DNA of 42,400 nt from Faecalibacterium longum CLA-AA-H243 (GTDB lineage Bacteria > Bacillota > Clostridia > Oscillospirales > Ruminococcaceae). Below, piece after piece: positions 25,662-33,996 of this stretch (its first letter is position 1; each line of letters starts with the position of its first letter). The position numbers were made by a program, and so were the translations under genes. The notes under the pieces were generated by a model that was not told the origin of the DNA, ran no database searches, and saw nothing but the letters and a program-made list of their open reading frames with translations. The stretch spans positions 1 to 42,400 of the forward strand of contig NZ_JAJEQG010000022.1 in assembly GCF_020687245.1 (NCBI RefSeq), written 5' to 3'.

Positions 25662-26998
25662 CGCCGAGAGGGGGCCCGACCTTGGACTTTTCTTTATTTG
25701 GACGCTATTTTCTGGACCTCGCCGTCTTCTACCCGGGGGCATTCCTCTGTCTCGCGCCCCTGTGGGAGCATGTGAAGGCCCCCCGGCGCACCGCTGTGCT
25801 GACAGCCGCTCTCGTCACGGTCATCTGCCTTGCGGCGGCGGCCCTCTGCGCCATCTTCGAACTCGACAGCAACATCCTGCTTCTGCCCACCCTGCTGGCG
25901 GCGTTCTGGCTGCTGCGCTGGCGGGTGGGTCCGGAAGTTTCCGTGAGCCAGACTGCCTTTCTCTTCGCCGTCTCCTGCGTCATGATGGCAGTCTGCACCC
26001 TGCTTTCTGCGGTGCTCAATGCCCGGGCTGAGGTGGGCAACGACGCCCCGGCCTGTCTCGTCTCCACCTCTCTGATCAAGCTGGGACTCTCGGCAGTGCT
26101 CTGCATCATCTTCTGGTTCACCGCCGTCCAGTGGAGCCGCTGGCTGCTGCGGGAGTACCGGGGCGAAGCCTTCTGGCAGTCGGCGTGGCCGCTGCCCACC
26201 ATCTACGCGGCTTTCCTCGTCTTCTGTATGCCGCTGGACCCGGCCGTCGTGCTCATCAACCGTCTGATGATCATTTCTGTTCTGGCCGTCTCCATCTCGC
26301 TGCTGGGCATCTTTTTGCTGCTGTACGAGATGTATCAGGTGGCCCGGGAATACACCCGCAGCGCCCAGCTCGACCGGGAAAACCAGCTTCTGGCCGTGGA
26401 ATCCCGCCGCTACACCGAGCTGCGGGCCTATATGGAGCAGACGCGGCATCTCCGCCACGACTTCCGCCAGCATCTCCACGTCATCGCCGGACTCACCGAG
26501 GCCGGGCAGGTGGATGAGCTGAAAAACTACCTGCACCAGTACGAATCCGAGCTGAGCGAGGAGCGCCCCACCCTCTGCGCGAATCCTGCCGTGGATGCTC
26601 TGGCCGGTCACTACGACCACGAGGCCCACAGCCTCGGCGTGCCGGTGGACTGGCGGCTGGAACTGCCCCGCCAGCTGGCCATCCCGGAGGCCGACTTCTG
26701 CATGATGCTGGGCAATCTGTTGGAAAATGCTTTCCACGCCAGCCAGAAGCTGCCGCCCGAACAGCGGCAGGTGAAGGTGATGGCCCGGATGCTGAGCCCC
26801 GCCATGCTGGGCCTGCTGGTGGAGAACCGCTATGACGGCGTGCTCAAGCGCCAGCAGGGCACCCTCCACTCCACGAAACACGACGGAATGGGCATCGGCC
26901 TCGTCTCCATCCAGACGGCTGTTTCCAGATATGGCGGTTCTATGACCGTCGAGACCGAGAACTGTTTGTTCCGGGTGAATATTCTGCTGAACTTATAA
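25658..26998 (+). CDS. GHKL-type sensor histidine kinase
   Basis: 446 residues. About six or seven N-terminal membrane helices (roughly residues 10-230) form the sensor, with no large outside domain. The phosphoacceptor region is RHLRHDFRQHLHVIAGL (His in LRHDFRQH), then the GHKL ATPase motifs NLLENAFHAS and GMGIGLVSI. This architecture is that of peptide-sensing AgrC/ComD-like kinases, but no agrB or agrD gene is nearby, so the signal is unknown. Translationally coupled to the regulator. Confidence 0.9.
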   Translation: MTPRGGPTLDFSLFGRYFLDLAVFYPGAFLCLAPLWEHVKAPRRTAVLTAALVTVICLAAAALCAIFELDSNILLLPTLLAAFWLLRWRVGPEVSVSQTAFLFAVSCVMMAVCTLLSAVLNARAEVGNDAPACLVSTSLIKLGLSAVLCIIFWFTAVQWSRWLLREYRGEAFWQSAWPLPTIYAAFLVFCMPLDPAVVLINRLMIISVLAVSISLLGIFLLLYEMYQVAREYTRSAQLDRENQLLAVESRRYTELRAYMEQTRHLRHDFRQHLHVIAGLTEAGQVDELKNYLHQYESELSEERPTLCANPAVDALAGHYDHEAHSLGVPVDWRLELPRQLAIPEADFCMMLGNLLENAFHASQKLPPEQRQVKVMARMLSPAMLGLLVENRYDGVLKRQQGTLHSTKHDGMGIGLVSIQTAVSRYGGSMTVETENCLFRVNILLNL

Positions 26999-27054
26999 CC
27001 TCTCCGTCACGCCTGCGGCGTGCCACCTCCCCTATCGAGGGGAGGCTGAGAGGT
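26999..27054. repeat. dispersed palindromic repeat, short copy
   Basis: AACCTCTCCGTCACGCCTGC, then CCCCTATCGAGGGG and GAGAGGT: an internally deleted copy. The kinase stop codon TAA runs into the repeat (TAACCTCTCC). Confidence 0.78.
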
Positions 27055-27082
27055 CATGTTATCAAAAAAGGAGGACTCCACT

Positions 27083-29113
27083 ATGAAAATGACCCGACGC
27101 AACTTCCTCAGCGCTTCCGCTCTCACACTGCTGTCCTGCCAGCTGGCCCCCGCCGCCAGGGCAGACTGCCTTCTGTCCGACCTTTTCCACGGCGCAGACA
27201 CCGCCCTGCCGCCGAAGCCTCTGACGGCAAAAGTCGTGGACGCCAACCCCTTTATGGGCCGCAGCGAGTCAAACATCCACCACGACTGCTACAACACTGA
27301 CTCCACCGACGCCATCCTCCCCGTGGGCATCTGCCCCGAGGTCAACGTGGCAATGGAAAAGACGAACCCCAACGCCTCCCCGGCCATCTTCTTCGACAAC
27401 TTCGATAACCCCGTCAGCCCGTTCCTCGGCGGTCTGGCCATCCGCGACCTCGACGCAGAAGAAGTCCGCACCATCGGCTTTTTCTCTCCCGCCAGGCACG
27501 ACGGCGGCGGCTATCTCATCCAAAGCTCCTATTCCTTTGTGGACGGGCGCAACCTCATCGTCTGCCCCACCAGCCACAACCATGTGCTGATGCTTCGTGC
27601 CACCGACGAGAACGGTACGCCTCTGCCGGTTTTCGAAAAGGTACTGGACATCAACATCAAAGAGGCTGCCGAGCGGGTGCTTGGCCGCAGCCTCGAGCAG
27701 AACCTGCTCTCCATCGTCTTTGACTACGACGGCAACCTCTGGTTCGTCACCGGCGGCTTCCGCATCTACCCCAGCCGCGGCCAGCAGGGCGCGATGGGCT
27801 ACATCTCCCACAACGCCATCGAAACCATCCTTGCCGGCGGTGCTGCCGACCTCGACCACGAAGTCCATGTCTACGCTCCCGCTCCGGGCGAGGGTGCTGA
27901 AAACGGCATTGCCTCCTGCCGGGAGGGTGCGGTCATCCTGACGAACCTTGCCTGCTACCTGCTGCGTGCCAACGGCGGCGTTGAAGTCGTCTGGCGCACC
28001 CCCTACGACAGCGTGGGCGCAAAAGACAGCCGCGAAGGCGCTGCCACCACCGGCGGCGGTCTGGCATGGGGCGGCGGCTGCTCGCCCTCTCTGAGCCGGG
28101 AGCTGGTCTTCTTCACCGACAACCTCGAGACCGTCAGCCTGATGGCTGTGGACATCCACACCGGCGAAGTCGCCGCCAGCCACCCGGTCATCGACGAGCT
28201 GCCCGCCAACATGCCGGTGTCGGTGGAAAATTCGGCCATCGTCTACGACCACGGCAATGGCCGGGTCAGCACCATCGTCTGCAACTGGTTCGGCGCAGGC
28301 AGCCCCAACCTCGCAAAGCCCGACAGTGACTCGTCCATCCAGAGCTACGAGAACATCTACGACCGTAACTGGCTGCTCAAGGGCAACTGCATGATCATGC
28401 CCGGCGTCGAACGGGTGGACACCATCCGCACCGCCGACGGCTGGACCATGAAGAGCATTTGGTGCCGCGACGACCTCAGCGACACTTCCATGATGAAGCT
28501 CTCCACCGCCACCGGCTATATCTACGGCTTCGTACAGGACGTGGACAGCGGCATGTGGCAGTACATCGTGCTGGACTTCGACACCGGAAAGACCGTCCTC
28601 ACTGTGGACGTTGCCTCCCTCTACGGCTACAACAACATGGCCATCGGCATGTACGCGGGCCGTGACGGCAACAAGCTCTACTGCCCCACCGGCTACAAAG
28701 AGCTGCTCCGCCTGCAGGACCGCTTCGTCTTCCTGCCCGAGATGCCCTACCGGAAGGTCGATCTGGACAAGACCTCCCGCCGGGTGCTCTCGGCGGCAGA
28801 GTTCCAGGCCGCAGGCGGCGCCGGCACCCCCGCAAGCTGGCTCCACACCGCCACCCTCGACAACCTCCACCCCGCGACTACTGTTTCTTTCCGCATCAAC
28901 GGCCTGACCGGAAATGCCGCCGACTATAAGCTCTTCGCCCTCGGCACGGATGGCCGCTACCACGAGGTGTCCGACTGGCACTTCGACGATGCCCCGGCCC
29001 GTCTCAGCGCGAAGAAGGTCTACACGATCTGCCTCACCGCACAGGACGGCGGCAGCTTCGACCTCTCGCCCGACGCCAAGGAAGTCACCCTTTCCATCGT
29101 TCTGGCCCGCTGA
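27083..29113 (+). CDS. secreted protein with twin-arginine-like signal, function unknown
   Basis: 676 residues. The N-terminus MKMTRRNFLSASALTLLSC has a TRRNFL twin-arginine-like motif and a hydrophobic core ending near AARA. The rest shows repeated beta-rich segments with Asp/Gly/Trp (for instance IVFDYDGNLWFVTGG and VLDFDTGKTVLTVD), suggesting a beta-propeller-like fold; I do not recognise a named family. ATG at 27083 follows AAAAAAGGAGGACTCCACT. The ribosome site and first codons are nearly the same as those of the next gene, a probable operon partner. No tat genes lie in the window. Confidence 0.85.
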   Translation: MKMTRRNFLSASALTLLSCQLAPAARADCLLSDLFHGADTALPPKPLTAKVVDANPFMGRSESNIHHDCYNTDSTDAILPVGICPEVNVAMEKTNPNASPAIFFDNFDNPVSPFLGGLAIRDLDAEEVRTIGFFSPARHDGGGYLIQSSYSFVDGRNLIVCPTSHNHVLMLRATDENGTPLPVFEKVLDINIKEAAERVLGRSLEQNLLSIVFDYDGNLWFVTGGFRIYPSRGQQGAMGYISHNAIETILAGGAADLDHEVHVYAPAPGEGAENGIASCREGAVILTNLACYLLRANGGVEVVWRTPYDSVGAKDSREGAATTGGGLAWGGGCSPSLSRELVFFTDNLETVSLMAVDIHTGEVAASHPVIDELPANMPVSVENSAIVYDHGNGRVSTIVCNWFGAGSPNLAKPDSDSSIQSYENIYDRNWLLKGNCMIMPGVERVDTIRTADGWTMKSIWCRDDLSDTSMMKLSTATGYIYGFVQDVDSGMWQYIVLDFDTGKTVLTVDVASLYGYNNMAIGMYAGRDGNKLYCPTGYKELLRLQDRFVFLPEMPYRKVDLDKTSRRVLSAAEFQAAGGAGTPASWLHTATLDNLHPATTVSFRINGLTGNAADYKLFALGTDGRYHEVSDWHFDDAPARLSAKKVYTICLTAQDGGSFDLSPDAKEVTLSIVLAR

Positions 29114-29140
29114 ATCTGACAAAGCAGGAGGACTCCCGCC

Positions 29141-30511
29141 ATGAAAATGACCCGCCGCGATTTCCTCAAGCTCTCCTCTGCCGCTGCCGCCGCCTGCGGC
29201 GTCACGCTGCTGCCGGCCCAGAAAGCCGATGCTGCTTCTGCCATCCAGACCCTGCTGGAAGAAGCTTATCTCTACGCCTTCCCGCTGGTGCTCGTGGACG
29301 CCACCAAGACCGTCTCCACCAACACGAAGACCGCTTCCGCCAGCCGCGCCCCCGTCAACCAGTTCATCCACGCCCGGAAGCTGCTGGACGCTTCCAGCCG
29401 CACGGTCGTCAGCCCCAATGTGGACACCATCTACACGCAGGCGTGGCTGGACGTCAGCGCCGAGCCTCAAATCTACGTCGTGCCGGAGGCCGACCGCTTT
29501 TTCAACGTGCAGGTACTGGACGCATGGACGAACACCGCCGCCGTGCTGGAAGCACCCGGGGCCTACGCCATCGCCTACTCGAGCTGGGAGGGCACGCTGC
29601 CCGAGGGCGTCCGGCGCATCGACATTCCCACCCGGACGGTCTGGACCATCGCCCGCATCATGCTCTCCGGGCCGGACGACCTGCCGAACGTGGCGGCGCT
29701 TCAGGGCCGGATGCAGCTGATGCCCCTCTCGGCCTACCCCGCCGGGCTGGCCGCTGCGCCGGAAGGGAGCTATTCTCCGGAGAACGATTTCGTCCCGGTG
29801 CAGAAGGTACTCGCCATGACGCCGCAGGAGTTTTTCGACACCGCCAACCGGCTGATGGAGACAGACCCGCCCGCCGAGGCGGACGCGCCTCTTCTCCGCA
29901 GCCTCGCGGCCCTTTCCGTCGGCCCGGGCCAGCAGTTCGACGCCTCCGCCCTCGGCCCTCTCGGCGGGCTGCGCTGGAAGCGGCTGCTCCTTCAGCTCAA
30001 GAGCAGCCTCCGGGCACAGGCAGCACGCTATTCCCGCCAGATGGGCCAGTGGATCTACTATGGCGACCCCATCGGCAATTTCGGCACCGCCTACGACTAC
30101 CGGACGATGGTCGCCCTGATGGGCCTCGGGGCCAACACCACCGACATCGCCATCTACCCGCGCACCTCCACCGACAGCGCCGGGGCCGACCTTACGGGCC
30201 AAAAGACCTACACGCTCCACTTCGACGCCCTCCCGCCCACAGTGGGCAACGGCTTCTGGTCGGTGACGGCCTACGGCGAGGACAACTTCCTCATCGACAA
30301 CCCCATCAGCCGCTACTGCGTGAACGATCGTTCCGGCCTCCATCGGAACGCCGACGGCTCGGTGGACGTTACCCTCTCCAAGGACGCGCCCGAGGACACT
30401 ACCAACTGGCTCCCCGTCTCGGACGAAAAATTCCACCTTTTCCTCCGCATCTATAAGCCCGACTGGACGGCGCTGGACAGCTTCCCGCCGCCGGTCATCT
30501 CTGTGAAGTAG
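29141..30511 (+). CDS. secreted DUF1254/DUF1214 protein
   Basis: 456 residues. Signal MKMTRRDFLKLSSAAAAACG is a clear twin-arginine-type motif (TRRDFLK). The mature part matches DUF1254 (VVSPNVDTIYTQAWLDVSAE; FFNVQVLDAWTNTAAVLEA) followed by a C-terminal DUF1214 (NGFWSVTAYGEDNFLIDNPI; DAPEDTTNWLPV). Activity unknown. It starts 27 bases after the previous stop with AGGAGGACTCCCGCC, so both are one operon, downstream of the LytTR/GHKL pair. Confidence 0.9.
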   Translation: MKMTRRDFLKLSSAAAAACGVTLLPAQKADAASAIQTLLEEAYLYAFPLVLVDATKTVSTNTKTASASRAPVNQFIHARKLLDASSRTVVSPNVDTIYTQAWLDVSAEPQIYVVPEADRFFNVQVLDAWTNTAAVLEAPGAYAIAYSSWEGTLPEGVRRIDIPTRTVWTIARIMLSGPDDLPNVAALQGRMQLMPLSAYPAGLAAAPEGSYSPENDFVPVQKVLAMTPQEFFDTANRLMETDPPAEADAPLLRSLAALSVGPGQQFDASALGPLGGLRWKRLLLQLKSSLRAQAARYSRQMGQWIYYGDPIGNFGTAYDYRTMVALMGLGANTTDIAIYPRTSTDSAGADLTGQKTYTLHFDALPPTVGNGFWSVTAYGEDNFLIDNPISRYCVNDRSGLHRNADGSVDVTLSKDAPEDTTNWLPVSDEKFHLFLRIYKPDWTALDSFPPPVISVK

Positions 30512-30513
30512 CA

Positions 30514-30550
30514 AAAACGCCATCTGCGTCTCGGCGCAGATGGCGTTTTC
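30514..30550. terminator. bidirectional terminator
   Basis: AAAACGCCATCTGCG pairs with CGCAGATGGCGTTTT. Lies between the convergent DUF1254 and dehydrogenase genes. Confidence 0.85.
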
Positions 30551-30564
30551 ATCGTTACAGCGTT

Positions 30565-31572
30565 TTACAGGGTGCTCAGCAGGCGGTGGCCGCCGTTCTG
30601 GTCGGCGGCATAGCGGGTGGTGCGGTTGACCTGATTGTCCAGCGGCAGGCCCTCAGCGTAGCGCTTGAGGTTGTGGATGAAGATGTCCACGATGTTGTCC
30701 AGCGTCTTGGGCAGGCTGAACTTGCCGGAGTTGTGGGGCGTGATGATAGCGCCCGGCTCACCCCACAGCGGGTGGTCGGCAGGCAGAGGCTCCGGGTCGG
30801 TGACGTCGAGGCCCGCGCCGAAAATTTTGCCGCTGCGCAGGGCCTCCACGAGGGCGTCGCTGTCCACGGTGGTGCCGCGGCCCACGTTGATGAGGATGGC
30901 ACCGTCCTTGCAGCGGGCGAAGCGCTCGGCGTTGAACAGCTTGTTGGTCTCAGGGGTGCCGGGCAGGCTCAGAGCGATGAGGTCGGCCTCGGGCAGCTCC
31001 TCGTCCAGTTGGCTCTGGGCCACCACACGCAGGCAGTAGTCCGGGCAGGGCGTGTCGGGGTGGACCGTGCGGCGGACGCCCACCACCTCAGCGCCCAGCA
31101 TATGGGCGCGGCGGGCGAAGTTGGAGCCGATGTCGCCCATGCCGACGCAGAGCACCCTCGCCCCGGTGATGCCCCTCACGGGGCGGTCAATGGGAGCCCA
31201 CTGGCGCTGGTTCTGGCGGTCGCGGTAGAGGAACATATCCTTCTGGATGCCCAGCCACATGGCCAGCATCCACTCGCTGATGGCCAGACCGTAGGCACCG
31301 GTGGCGTTGGTCACCATGCAGTTTTCGGGCAGGACGCCGGGCTTCAGGTAGGCGTCGGGGCCGGCGGAGTTGGACTGGAACCACTCGATGTGCTTGTTCT
31401 GGCTGATCATTGACACCGGTGCGTTGCCCAGCACGACATCGGCCCAGAGCACATCTTCGGCGTGGACGTCGTCCAGCGCGTTGAAACGGAATTCAAATTC
31501 CGGCACGGATGCCTCCAGCGCGGCGCGGTGGGCGTCGTTCAGGGGCAGACATACCAAAACTTTTTTGTGCAT
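30565..31572 (-). CDS. D-isomer-specific 2-hydroxyacid dehydrogenase
   Basis: 335 residues. NAD(P)-binding motif VGMGDIGSNFARRAHMLGAE, then the catalytic triad: Arg in INVGRGTTVDSDAL, Glu in DVTDPEPLPADHPLW, and His in ITPHNSGKFS. Reduces a 2-oxoacid or oxidises a D-2-hydroxyacid; the substrate cannot be told. The ATG at 31572 follows GAGGGTATCCTT; an upstream in-frame extension was rejected. Single gene. Confidence 0.9.
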   Translation of the reverse strand: MHKKVLVCLPLNDAHRAALEASVPEFEFRFNALDDVHAEDVLWADVVLGNAPVSMISQNKHIEWFQSNSAGPDAYLKPGVLPENCMVTNATGAYGLAISEWMLAMWLGIQKDMFLYRDRQNQRQWAPIDRPVRGITGARVLCVGMGDIGSNFARRAHMLGAEVVGVRRTVHPDTPCPDYCLRVVAQSQLDEELPEADLIALSLPGTPETNKLFNAERFARCKDGAILINVGRGTTVDSDALVEALRSGKIFGAGLDVTDPEPLPADHPLWGEPGAIITPHNSGKFSLPKTLDNIVDIFIHNLKRYAEGLPLDNQVNRTTRYAADQNGGHRLLSTL

Positions 31573-31654
31573 AAGGATACCCTCACTTCCTGTGTATTCT
31601 TCTATAAGAATACTCTCCCCCGCCCCGCTCCGCAAGAGGCAAAATGGCCGCTTT

Positions 31655-31671
31655 CTTAAGAATTCCTTAGG
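31655..31671 (+). promoter_or_regulatory. OmpR-type direct-repeat operator (autoregulation)
   Basis: CTTAAG-AATTC-CTTAGG, 11-base period. The response regulator gene starts 101 bases downstream, with a -10 TATACT at 31733-31738. A matching site precedes the hlyD-type gene. Confidence 0.6.
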
Positions 31672-31771
31672 ATTTTATCCCACAAATCCCAAGAAGTATG
31701 TGATAAGCTGTCCACAATGCAGAAAATCTGCTATACTGACACTATGCAATACAGGAAAGGAATCATAGACT

Positions 31772-32689
31772 ATGCAGACCATCATGATCGTAGAGGATGA
31801 CCCGGACATCCGGGACGGCGTGCGCATCCTTCTGTCCGGGGAGGGCTACCGCATCCTCGAAGCCGAAAACGGCCCCCGCGCCCTCAGCCTGCTCACACCG
31901 GAAGTCGATCTGGTCATCCTCGACATCATGATGCCCGGCATGAGCGGCCTGCGGGTCTGCGAGGAGATACGAAAGACCTCCACCGTCCCCATCCTCTTTC
32001 TCACCGCAAAATCGCAGGAATCCGATAAGCTTCTGGGCCTGACGGCGGGCGGCGACGACTATCTGTCCAAGCCCTTCTCCTTCGCGGAGCTGAGCGCCCG
32101 GGTCAAGGCTCTGCTGCGGCGCTACTGCGTCTATCAGGGCAAAGACCAGGTCGAACCTCACCACCCCAGGCCCGACGCCCAGATACTGGAGCTCCACGGC
32201 GTGCGCATCGCGCTGGACTGCAACCGGGTCTGGGTGGACGAGCAGGAGGCCGACCTGACCGAGACCGAGTACAAGATCCTCAAGCTGCTGATGCAGAGCC
32301 CCCAGCGCATCTTCCCGGTGCAGGTCATCTACGAGACCGTGTGGGGCGAGCCGTATTTCTACGTCTCCAACGGCACCGTCATGGTGCATATCCGCAATCT
32401 GCGGATGAAAGTAGAGCATAACCCTCAGAATCCTCAGCGCATCTGCACTGTCTGGGGCAAAGGCTACCGCTTTGCGGCGCAGGACATTTCCGTCCGCTTC
32501 GTCAAAGAGAACGGCAAAGCCGGGCTTGCCTTTGAAAATGCCGTCCTCCCCGGCCAGCACCGCACCGACAGCACGAAGGTCGTCCTCACCAGCATCGAGA
32601 CCATGATGGAAAAGATGCACGCAGCATGCCGCATCAAGCAGAGCGGCGAACGCTTTTGCATCACGCTGCTGTTTCCCATAGAGAAATAA
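31772..32689 (+). CDS. OmpR-family response regulator with extra C-terminal domain
   Basis: 305 residues against the usual 225-235. Receiver domain: VEDDPD, phosphoacceptor Asp in VDLVILDIMMPGMSG, Lys in DDYLSKPFS. Winged-helix domain: LTETEYKILKLLMQSPQRIF and VWGKGYRF. After about residue 230 an extension follows (FVKENGKAGLAFENAVLPG; VVLTSIETMMEKMHAACRIK; FCITLLFPIEK) that resembles the end of a GHKL kinase ATPase domain. No kinase gene is adjacent, so this is an orphan regulator. The promoter has an 11-base direct repeat that also occurs before the hlyD-type gene. Confidence 0.88.
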   Translation: MQTIMIVEDDPDIRDGVRILLSGEGYRILEAENGPRALSLLTPEVDLVILDIMMPGMSGLRVCEEIRKTSTVPILFLTAKSQESDKLLGLTAGGDDYLSKPFSFAELSARVKALLRRYCVYQGKDQVEPHHPRPDAQILELHGVRIALDCNRVWVDEQEADLTETEYKILKLLMQSPQRIFPVQVIYETVWGEPYFYVSNGTVMVHIRNLRMKVEHNPQNPQRICTVWGKGYRFAAQDISVRFVKENGKAGLAFENAVLPGQHRTDSTKVVLTSIETMMEKMHAACRIKQSGERFCITLLFPIEK

Positions 32690-32836
32690 CCTCTCCGTCA
32701 GCGCTGACGCGCTGCCACTGCCCGGGTTGTTGCTCCTAACGAGGAGAGGCTTTGGCATACCGGAAAACTTAATCTCTTCGCCAGAGGCTCCCCTCGGTAG
32801 GGGAGCTGGCTGCCGAAGGCAGACTGAGAGGTTTAC
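32690..32836. repeat. dispersed palindromic repeat, full variant copy
   Basis: AACCTCTCCGTCAGCGCTGA to GACTGAGAGGTTT, about 147 bases. The regulator stop codon TAA runs directly into it. Shares the GTTGTTGCTCCTAACGAGG variant with the window start. Confidence 0.8.
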
Positions 32837-32846
32837 ATTGCACAAA

Positions 32847-32890
32847 AACAGCGCAGCTTGTGGAAAAGCCACAGGCTGCGCCGTTTTTTC
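32847..32890. terminator. bidirectional terminator after the response regulator
   Basis: AACAGCGCAGCTTGTGG pairs with CCACAGGCTGCGCCGTT, then TTTTT on plus. Confidence 0.85.
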
Positions 32891-32908
32891 ATAAAAAAAT
32901 TCAAACCT

Positions 32909-32964
32909 CTTAAGTCCTTCTTAATAAATTTCTCGGGCATTTCCTAAGATTTGGAATGTATACT
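32909..32964 (+). promoter_or_regulatory. hlyD promoter with OmpR-type direct repeat
   Basis: CTTAAG-TCCTT-CTTAAT (32909-32925), 11-base period as at 31655, plus CCTAAG at 32943, then -10 TATACT at 32959-32964. Suggests control by the neighbouring orphan regulator. Confidence 0.55.
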
Positions 32965-33024
32965 TCTCCCTGTCAGATGGGGAGAAGTGCTCCCCGCGAA
33001 ATCTCTTAGGAGGGGCAAATCACC

Positions 33025-33650
33025 ATGCTATCAAAAAAGAAACCACAGGACAAGGTCGATCCTGAATATCTCGTCGGCCTTGACACGGCCGCTGCCCAAC
33101 CGGCCCCGGCGGGCGTGAAGCCCTTTATCAAAAAGCACTGGAAGCCCATCATCGCCGTCGTCTGCGCGGCTGCGGTGGCCGCAGCCGTGCTTGTCCCGAA
33201 GAACAGTGCAAAGCCCGCTGCCGCCAGCGCCCAGTATGTCGAGACGAGACCCGAAAAGCGGAACATCGTCAACAGCTATAGCGCCGACGGCACTATCACC
33301 GCCGCCGACACCTACACCGTCAAGCCGATGGTCAAGGGCACTGTCCTGACCGCCGACTTCGAGGTGGGCGACACGGTCAACAAGGGCGATGTGCGTCATC
33401 TACGATTTGAGCTACCTCGAGATGACGCTGGACGTCGATGAGCTGGACATTCTCGACATTCAGGTGGGCCAGAAGGCCGAGATCACCGCCGACGCCATCA
33501 GCGACCGCACCTTTGAGGGCGTCGTCACCAGCATCTCCTCCGCCGGCACCACCAGCGGCGGCACCACCACCTATCCCGTCACCATCCGCATCGACGACAC
33601 CGGCAGCCTCATGCCCGGCATGAATGCCACTGCCGCCCTTGACATTCCCC
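33025..33650 (+). pseudogene. broken HlyD/RND-type efflux adaptor
   Basis: The first frame (33025-33388) gives a membrane-anchored start (KPIIAVVCAAAVAAAVLV) and half a lipoyl domain up to GTVLTADFEVGDTVNKGD. The next frame (from 33389) resumes at CVIYDLSYLEMTLDVDELDI, the part after the second lipoyl half, and continues through the beta-barrel to SLMPGMNATAALDI. The coiled-coil hairpin between is missing. The end is lost near 33645, where base composition changes. Deletion with frameshift plus truncation. The usual MacB-type partner genes are absent. ATG at 33025 follows AGGAGGGGCAAATCACC. Confidence 0.8.
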
Positions 33651-33990
33651 CTTGCCAGCGTTATGTTATTGTTAAGGCGACAGCCGGTTTCGCCGTCTTT
33701 CGCCTCATATTAAAATCGCTCTTGTTTTATAGCTGTCTGGACTTTACACAAAATTTGGGAAAGACCCATTTTTGTCTAACTTTTGGGGTTCATTTCAGTA
33801 TCCGGAGTCTCTTTTTTGGCATTTTCTTCAATGTTTTTGCAATTGGAATCTATAGTTTCGATAGCTGTTTTCTTTCAACGACATGGATAAGCTAGGCCTT
33901 ATTGCTTTGCAGAAACAGCGCATCACCCGAAATTTTAATTATTTTCCGCTCTGATTCTGATATACTATCGTTAAGACATCGATTTCGGAG
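33651..33990. other. AT-rich intergenic start of the island
   Basis: No gene supported; an apparent continuation of the hlyD frame is chance. A TATACT at 33961-33966 may be the lysR -10 box. Confidence 0.4.
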
Positions 33991-33996
33991 GTCCAC

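Noticed and set aside
27269-30523. 1084-codon minus-strand frame opposite the two secreted proteins
   Set aside because: Low-information antisense sequence; the plus-strand genes have signals, domains and ribosome sites.
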